Made by a program: the position numbers and the translations under genes. From Reyranella sp. (GTDB lineage Bacteria > Pseudomonadota > Alphaproteobacteria > Reyranellales > Reyranellaceae), in assembly GCA_016780605.1 (NCBI GenBank), contig JADHLS010000112.1, positions 1 through 10,370 of the forward strand: a stretch of 10,370 nt of DNA, given 5' to 3'. The notes below the pieces were generated by a model, which ran no database searches, was not told the DNA's origin, and saw only the letters and a list, made by a program, of their open reading frames with translations. Each line of letters opens with the position of its first letter. The stretch's first letter is position 1. Of this stretch, positions 6,009 through 10,370 are shown in pieces.

Positions 6009-6350
6009 TCACGACACGTTTAGCCTGCCCGCTCGCCATTCTCGCAAGACCATCATTGCACCGAATCCCAATTGGCTCTGCGGACCTGCCGCGAGTTCCT
6101 CGAGGACACGAGAAGAATCGTCGGCTCTCAACGGCAGGAGATGCGTGGCGGCGGACAACCTCACCCATCCATTTGGATGATTGAGCAATTCGATCAGAAC
6201 CGACTCGCCGCGATCGGGCCGCCTTCGCAACTCCGCAACGGCCGCCGTCACCCGATCAATGGCGGCATTTCCCTTCTTATAGTCGCCGCTTTCTGTGCAA
6301 CGGCCATGCTCAATCGCGTCCGCGATGTAGCCGTCTATTAGGTCCGTCAT
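6009..6350 (-). CDS. Small DUF2019-type helical-repeat protein
   Basis: A 113-residue soluble protein made of helical hairpins. Residues about 22-45 (SGDYKKGNAAIDRVTAAVAELR) form the first helices. Residues 50-75 (LIELLNHPNGWVRLSAATHLLP) have the HPNxxVRxxAAxxLL pattern of a HEAT-like repeat. The end GFGAMMVLREWRAGRL matches the conserved tail I associate with DUF2019 (judged by eye from remembered family patterns). Members of this family are small and scattered, and some sit near toxin or contact-dependent inhibition loci, so an immunity or protein-binding role is possible but unproven; no toxin is visible here. The start ATG 6350 has a weak, distant ribosome-binding site. The gene begins 25 bp after the second SDR stop and ends 24 bp before the next gene, forming a tight same-strand series. 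Confidence 0.78.
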   Translation of the reverse strand: MTDLIDGYIADAIEHGRCTESGDYKKGNAAIDRVTAAVAELRRRPDRGESVLIELLNHPNGWVRLSAATHLLPLRADDSSRVLEELAAGPQSQLGFGAMMVLREWRAGRLNVS

Positions 6351-6375
6351 GCCGCGGTGCCTGCTCCAGAGGTCG

Positions 6376-7173
6376 TCACCTGTTCATTGCCGTCACCGCC
6401 CCCGGCGTCGAGGTGCGGCCGCCGTCGACCACGAAGTGGGCGCCGGTGATGTTGCCGGCGAGGTCGGAGCAGAGGAACAGCACGGTGTTGGCGACCTCCT
6501 CGGCGGTGCCGTAGCGGCCGATCGGGATCGAGGCCTGGTAGGTCGCGGCGACCTTGCCGGGGTTCTCGGGGTTCAGCTGCTTCTGCAGATCCTGGATCAT
6601 GCGGGTGTCGATCGGCCCGGGGCAGACGGCATTGACGCGGATGCCCTGGCGCGCCACCTCGCCCGACGCCGTCTTGGTGAGACCGAGCACGGCATGCTTG
6701 GAGGCGACGTAGGCCGGCATGCCGGGGGAGCCCATGAGGCCCGCGGTCGACGCGGTGTTGACGATGGCGCCGCTCTTCTGGGCCAGCATCTGCCTCAGCA
6801 CGTACTTCATGCCGAGGAACACACCCCGGACGTTGACCGACATCACCTGGTCGAACATCGCCTCGTCGTAGTCGACAATGTTGGCGACCTTGCCCTCGAT
6901 GCCGGCATTGTTGTGGAAGCAGTCGATGCGGCCATAGGCATCGACGGTCTTCTTCACATAGGCCTCGACGGACTTCGCGTCAGTGACATCGGCCTGCACG
7001 AACAGCGCCTCGCCGCCCTGCTGGCGCACGATGCCCGCCGTCGCCTCGCCGCCCGTCTTGTCACGATCGACGATCACCACCTTGGCGCCGCGTCCCGCGA
7101 AACCCAATGCCGTGGCGCGGCCGATGCCATTGCCGCCGCCGGTGACCAGAGCGACCTTGTTCTTGAAGTCCAT
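6376..7173 (-). CDS. Short-chain dehydrogenase/reductase (classical SDR, NAD-type)
   Basis: A 265-residue NAD(P)-dependent oxidoreductase. The cofactor loop TGGGNGIG is at residues 11-18, Asp36 after VIV favours NAD(H), and NNAG is at 88-91. The catalytic residues are Asn114, Ser142, Tyr155 and Lys159 (YVASK). PGPIDTRM and the C-terminal GAHFVVDGG complete the family pattern. The frame stays open far upstream into the repeat region, but AGGAGG at 7182-7187 (minus sense), eight bases before the ATG whose first base is 7173, fixes the start as MDFKNK. It resembles glucose/cyclic-alcohol or dihydrodiol dehydrogenase-like SDRs; the substrate is unknown. It is clearly distinct from the plus-strand SDR at 1458 (different loop, no insertion after NNAG), so the two are not a recent duplication. 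It probably heads a short operon with the two downstream minus-strand genes, while a repeat pair separates it from ppc. Confidence 0.95.
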   Translation of the reverse strand: MDFKNKVALVTGGGNGIGRATALGFAGRGAKVVIVDRDKTGGEATAGIVRQQGGEALFVQADVTDAKSVEAYVKKTVDAYGRIDCFHNNAGIEGKVANIVDYDEAMFDQVMSVNVRGVFLGMKYVLRQMLAQKSGAIVNTASTAGLMGSPGMPAYVASKHAVLGLTKTASGEVARQGIRVNAVCPGPIDTRMIQDLQKQLNPENPGKVAATYQASIPIGRYGTAEEVANTVLFLCSDLAGNITGAHFVVDGGRTSTPGAVTAMNR

Positions 7174-7181
7174 GGGGCGTT

Positions 7182-7187
7182 CCTCCT
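7182..7187 (-). promoter_or_regulatory. Shine-Dalgarno that decides the start of the second SDR
   Basis: AGGAGG on the minus strand within AAAAGGAGGA, eight bases before the ATG at 7173. It rules out the longer open frame that extends to 7482 through the repeat element. Confidence 0.85.
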
Positions 7188-7229
7188 TTTGTCGGCATCG
7201 TAGAGGATGTTCGGCCGCTCCAGAACCAC

Positions 7230-7270
7230 CCTCACCCTGAGGAGCATCGCGTAGCGATGCGTCTCGAATG
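7230..7270 (+). repeat. Palindromic repeat unit A (REP-like)
   Basis: Reads CCTCACCCTGAGGAG, then a perfect hairpin GCATCGC-GTA-GCGATGC (7244-7260), then GTCTCGAATG. An inverted partner (unit B) lies at 7317-7356. This type of sequence is dispersed in many copies in Rhizobiales-like genomes (from memory). It sits in the ppc-SDR gap and likely shapes mRNA ends rather than coding for anything. Confidence 0.75.
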
Positions 7271-7271
7271 T

Positions 7272-7287
7272 GCGCGGTAAACCGCGC
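7272..7287. repeat. Short hairpin between the two repeat units
   Basis: GCGCGGT-AA-ACCGCGC, a perfect 7-bp inverted repeat (effectively 6 bp with a 4-nt loop) lying just after unit A. It is the middle of three hairpins between the SDR start and the ppc stop. Confidence 0.6.
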
Positions 7288-7316
7288 TGGGTGGACACGA
7301 GCACCTTTGCTGTTGC

Positions 7317-7356
7317 CATCCTTCGAGACGGCGCTTCGCGCCTCCTCAGGATGAGG
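7317..7356 (-). repeat. Palindromic repeat unit B (REP-like), inverted copy of unit A
   Basis: Minus-strand reading: CCTCATCCTGAGGAG, then hairpin GGCGC-GAA-GCGCC (7342-7330), then GTCTCGAAGGATG. The unit also folds further through CATCCT (7317-7322) with AGGATG (7348-7353). It starts 11 bases after the ppc stop codon, so it is well placed to end or stabilise the ppc transcript, though no T run follows. Confidence 0.78.
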
Positions 7357-7366
7357 GGTTTCTTGC

Positions 7367-10141
7367 CTACCCGCTGTTACGCAAACCCGCAGCAATTCCG
7401 TTGATGCTGAGATGAATACCCTGCACCACCTCGGGCGCGGTGTCGCCGGCGCGATGGCGACGCAGCAATTCGATCTGCACATGGTTCAGCGGATCGATAT
7501 AGGGAAAGCGGTTGCGGATGGAGCGCGCCAGCAAGGGGTTCGTCTCTAGCAGCGCCTGCTGGCGGGTGATCGCGAGCACGGCATCGATCGACGCCTGCCA
7601 TTCGGCGCGCACCTGGGCGAAGATCCTGGCGCTGAGCTCGGCGTCGGTCACCAGCTCGGCGTAGCGCGAGGCGATGGCGATGTCGCTCTTGGACAGCACC
7701 ATGTCCATGTTGGAGAGCGTGGTGCGGAAGAACGGCCATTCGGCATGCATGGCCTGCAGTGTCGCCAGGCCGCCGGGATGCTCGTCCAGCCAGCCCTTCA
7801 CCGCCGTGCCGAAGCCGTACCAGCCCGGCAGCATCAGCCGGCACTGCGCCCAGCTGAACACCCAGGGGATGGCGCGCAGATCCTCGATGCCCTGCTTCTT
7901 CGAACGCGAGGCGGGCCGACTGCCGATATTCAGCGTCGCGATCTCTTCCAGCACGGTCGACTCGCGGAAGTAGCGATCGAAGCCCTCGGTTTCGTAGACC
8001 AGGGCGCGATAGGCCTTGAAGGCGCGTTCCGAAAGTTCCTCCATGACCGCGCGGTGGGACTCGGGCGCCGCCGGCCGCTCGGCATCGAGCAGCGTCGCCT
8101 CGAAGGTCGCGGCTGCCAGGGTCTCGAGGTTGCGCCGGCCGACCTCGGCGTTGGAGTATTTGCCGCCGATCACCTCGCCCTGCTCGGTGACGCGGATCTG
8201 GCCGCGCACCGCGCCGGGCGGCTGCGCCAGGATCGCCTCGTAGCTCGGCCCGCCGCCGCGGCCGACCGAGCCGCCGCGACCGTGGAACAGGCGCAGGCCG
8301 ACCTTGTGCCTGGCGAACAGCGCGACCAGCGTCAGCTCGGCCTTGTAGAGCTCCCATGTCGAGGTGAGGTAGCCGCCGTCCTTGTTGCTGTCCGAGTAGC
8401 CCAGCATCACTTCCTGGACATTGCCGCGCGAGGCCAGCAGCCGGCGATAGGCCGGCAGCGCGAACAGCGCGTCCATGATGCCGCCGCAGCGCTGCAGGTC
8501 GCCGATGGTCTCAAACAGCGGCACGATATCGACGTCGAGCCGGGCGTCGCCCGTCTTGGCGCGCGGCTGAAGGAGGCCGACTTCCTTGAGCAGGACGGCG
8601 ACCTCCAGGATGTCCGAGACGCTGTCGGCCTTGGAGATCACGTAGTGCGGAATCGCGGCTGCGCCGTAGCGCCGATGGGCATCCGCGGCCACGTTCAGCA
8701 TGGCGAGCTCGGTGGTCGCCTCTTCGCCGTAGGAAAGATGGGGCGACGACAGCGGCCGCATGTTGCCGAGCTCGGCCGTCAGCAGGGCGGCGCGGCCGGC
8801 CTCGTCCATGGCCCGGTAGTCGCCCAGTCCCGCCGCCTCGACGAGCTCGGCCATGACGCGCTCATGCACGTCGGAGTTCTGCCGTATATCGAGCGAGGCG
8901 AGATGAAAGCCGAAGACGTCGACCGCGCGGCGCAACGCCCGCAGGCGACCGCGCGCCAGGGCGATCGATCCGTTCTGGGCCAGCGAATCGAAGATCGTGT
9001 CGAGATCGGCCCGGAACTCCGCCACCGACGCATAGGCGGGCATCGTGGCCACCGGCGGATGGGGCGGTTCGAGCCGATCGAGCGCCCACGCCGTCGCTGC
9101 CAGGCGCGCATAAATGCCGACGATGGCGCGGCGATAGGGCTCGTCCTGGCGCTCCACGGCATGATCGGGCGAATTCGATGCAAGCGTGCGCAGAGCATCG
9201 GAGACCCGCACGATGCGACCGTCCAGCGACAGTTCTCCACCCAGCTGATGCAGCTCCTCGAGATAGAAGCGCATGGCGCGCTGGCTCTGCATGCCGAGCG
9301 TCTGGCGCGTGACGTCGGCGGTAACGAAGGGATTGCCGTCGCGGTCGCCGCCGATCCAGCTGCCCATGCGCAGGAAGGACGGAATCTCGAGCTCCTGCCA
9401 GGCCGCGTCGGTCACCGCCAGCAGGCGCTCGAGGTCGGCATAGAACAGCGGCAGCGCGCGCAGGAAGGTGTGGTCGTAATAGGAGAGACCGTTGGCGACC
9501 TCGTCGATGACCCGAAGCCGCGTGCCGCGCACCAGGCTGGTCTGCCACAGTACCAGCACATTGCGGCGCAGCGCCCGGCGGTTGGCGGCGAGCTCCTCGG
9601 GCGTGAACTCGACGCGATCGCGCTCGTCGAGCAGCCGGGCGATCTCCATCTCGCGATCGATCGAGCTCTTGCGGCGAATCTCGGTGGGATGCGCCGTCAG
9701 CACCGGGATGCACAGCGCGTGGGCGAAGAAGCGCTTGAGCTGCTCGCGCGACAGCCGCGCCTGCCGCGCGCGACCGAGCGCATAGGCCATCGTGCCCGGA
9801 CGCGGTGCGGCCTCGGCCTTGGCGTAGGCGCGGGTGCGGCGGATGTGATGCTGGTCCTCGGCGATGTTGGCGAGGTGGGAGAAATAGCCGAAGGCGCGGA
9901 TGATGGTGAGCGCACGGCCCATCGGCAGGCCGCTCATGATCTTCTGCAGCTCCTGGCGAGCGCCCTCGTCGGCGTCGCGATGGAACTGCACGCCGGTGCG
10001 GCGGATGTGCTCGACCAGCTCGAACACCTCCTCGCCTTCCTGGGTGCGCACGGTGTCGCCGAGGATCCGGCCGAGCAGCCTGATGTCGTAACGCAGCGGG
10101 GCGTCTTTTTCGGGCGTTTCGACGGGATCCAGGCGGTCCAT
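7367..10141 (-). CDS. ppc: Phosphoenolpyruvate carboxylase
   Basis: Cytosolic anaplerotic enzyme (EC 4.1.1.31) that joins phosphoenolpyruvate and bicarbonate to give oxaloacetate and phosphate, refilling the citric acid cycle. It has 924 residues, standard for the bacterial enzyme. Signatures: VLTAHPTE with catalytic His151; [17 protein letters not shown] (258-274); the second active-site signature [14 protein letters not shown] (578-591) with Lys587; and the glycine-rich loop [14 protein letters not shown] (619-632) with the essential Arg622. [15 protein letters not shown] follows at 762-776. The C-terminus is RNSG, a variant of the usual (Q/R)NTG that reaches into the active site. There are no frameshifts or missing motifs. 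The start at 10141 is supported by GAAGGG seven bases upstream, which overlaps the TGA of the preceding acyl-CoA ligase gene; the 11-bp gap implies co-transcription with it. The long opposite-strand open frame is a codon-bias shadow. Confidence 0.99.
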   Translation of the reverse strand: MDRLDPVETPEKDAPLRYDIRLLGRILGDTVRTQEGEEVFELVEHIRRTGVQFHRDADEGARQELQKIMSGLPMGRALTIIRAFGYFSHLANIAEDQHHIRRTRAYAKAEAAPRPGTMAYALGRARQARLSREQLKRFFAHALCIPVLTAHPTEIRRKSSIDREMEIARLLDERDRVEFTPEELAANRRALRRNVLVLWQTSLVRGTRLRVIDEVANGLSYYDHTFLRALPLFYADLERLLAVTDAAWQELEIPSFLRMGSWIGGDRDGNPFVTADVTRQTLGMQSQRAMRFYLEELHQLGGELSLDGRIVRVSDALRTLASNSPDHAVERQDEPYRRAIVGIYARLAATAWALDRLEPPHPPVATMPAYASVAEFRADLDTIFDSLAQNGSIALARGRLRALRRAVDVFGFHLASLDIRQNSDVHERVMAELVEAAGLGDYRAMDEAGRAALLTAELGNMRPLSSPHLSYGEEATTELAMLNVAADAHRRYGAAAIPHYVISKADSVSDILEVAVLLKEVGLLQPRAKTGDARLDVDIVPLFETIGDLQRCGGIMDALFALPAYRRLLASRGNVQEVMLGYSDSNKDGGYLTSTWELYKAELTLVALFARHKVGLRLFHGRGGSVGRGGGPSYEAILAQPPGAVRGQIRVTEQGEVIGGKYSNAEVGRRNLETLAAATFEATLLDAERPAAPESHRAVMEELSERAFKAYRALVYETEGFDRYFRESTVLEEIATLNIGSRPASRSKKQGIEDLRAIPWVFSWAQCRLMLPGWYGFGTAVKGWLDEHPGGLATLQAMHAEWPFFRTTLSNMDMVLSKSDIAIASRYAELVTDAELSARIFAQVRAEWQASIDAVLAITRQQALLETNPLLARSIRNRFPYIDPLNHVQIELLRRHRAGDTAPEVVQGIHLSINGIAAGLRNSG

Positions 10142-10152
10142 GGCGCGGCCCT

Positions 10153-10370
10153 TCAGGGAATTTCGATCACACCTTCGCCGCCGGCATAGAGTTTGTCGAC
10201 CAGCGCCTTGCGCCGCTCGAGCGTCGCGCGCTGGTTGATGTAGCCCTTGTCGGTCATCTCGCTGCCGTCGACCGACGGTGGCTCGGCCATCAGAATCGCC
10301 CGTTTGACCCGCATCGACGAGCCCTTGCCCTCGGCATTCATGCGCGCCAGCCCGTCGCGCAGCACGCCGG
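10153..10370 (-). CDS. Feruloyl-CoA synthase-like AMP-dependent acyl-CoA ligase (C-terminal end only)
   Basis: The last 72 or so codons of a larger gene whose 5' part lies beyond the right edge. The peptide includes [19 protein letters not shown], then [17 protein letters not shown], then [11 protein letters not shown]. The TDKGxxNQRxxLxRRxxLVxxLY pattern is typical of the C-terminal domain end of feruloyl-CoA synthase-like members of the ANL (AMP-binding) superfamily; the Lys of TDKG would be the adenylation lysine. The enzyme would activate an aromatic or other carboxylic acid with ATP and CoA. Its stop lies 11 bp before the ppc start, so both are probably on one transcript. Family assignment rests on a short segment and on memory of the family, so the exact substrate class is uncertain. 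Confidence 0.78.
   Translation of the reverse strand, partial: GVLRDGLARMNAEGKGSSMRVKRAILMAEPPSVDGSEMTDKGYINQRATLERRKALVDKLYAGGEGVIEIP

Noticed and set aside
1458..7173. The two SDR genes as a duplication bounding the accessory region
   Set aside because: They lie in opposite orientations and their proteins differ throughout (NIAG versus NNAG, different loops and ends), so they look like independent family members rather than a recent duplicate.
6349..7203. 284-codon plus-strand open frame over the second SDR
   Set aside because: It is the antisense of an SDR with complete catalytic residues; the product is low-complexity His/Asp/Gly/Arg-rich.
7174..7482. N-terminal extension of the second SDR through the repeat region into ppc
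   Set aside because: The extension translates the palindromic repeat, while AGGAGG eight bases before the ATG at 7173 gives a start matching normal SDR N-termini.
7745..10189. 814-codon open frame on the plus strand opposite ppc
   Set aside because: It is antisense to a full, motif-complete ppc. Its product is Arg/Gly/His/Ala/Gln-rich with no domain pattern, which is what the opposite strand of a high-GC gene gives.

Overview
The window is high-GC bacterial DNA, densely coding, and most likely alphaproteobacterial. That call rests on three things: the style of the enzymes (an NTF2-domain/flavin monooxygenase, classical SDRs, an orphan DppA/OppA-type binding protein), the codon use, and a pair of CCTCAYCCTGAGGAG...GTCTCGAA palindromic repeats of a kind I associate with Rhizobiales-type genomes. 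Genus is not decidable from sequence alone. There are no rRNA or tRNA genes, CRISPR arrays, transposases or phage genes.

Layout. Positions 1-1426 (minus) hold the N-terminal 475 codons of a flavin-containing monooxygenase that runs off the left edge. Only 31 bp separate it from a divergent NAD-type short-chain dehydrogenase (1458-2258, plus). Next come two plus-strand orphan genes (2332-3135 and 3132-3518), joined by an ATGA stop/start overlap. An ABC-transporter peptide/nickel-type solute-binding protein follows (3643-5238, plus), with no permease or ATPase beside it. Converging on it, and overlapping its last 40 bp, is a minus-strand gene (5199-5984) that looks like a divergent double-stranded beta-helix (Fe(II)/2-oxoglutarate oxygenase-like) protein. 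Upstream of that on the same strand are a small DUF2019-type helical-repeat protein (6009-6350) and a second SDR (6376-7173). A 193-bp gap with an inverted pair of palindromic repeats separates this SDR from phosphoenolpyruvate carboxylase (ppc, 7367-10141, minus). ppc lies 11 bp downstream of the 3' end of a feruloyl-CoA synthase-like acyl-CoA ligase, which runs off the right edge.

How it fits together. The right part is core metabolism: ppc refills oxaloacetate and appears co-transcribed with an aromatic or acyl-acid CoA ligase. The monooxygenase, the two SDRs and the binding protein fit a soil or rhizosphere organism that takes up and oxidises small organic compounds, but no substrate can be read from the sequence. 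The two orphan pairs (about 2300-3520 and 5200-6350) are visibly richer in A/T than the flanking genes and look like accessory insertions on either side of the binding-protein gene. They are the least explained part of the window. I see no clearly new multi-gene system. The best leads are the orphan pairs, the 22-bp perfect palindrome inside the overlapping convergent gene end, the hairpin that buries a ribosome-binding site at 2283-2329, and the repeat pair with covarying stems.
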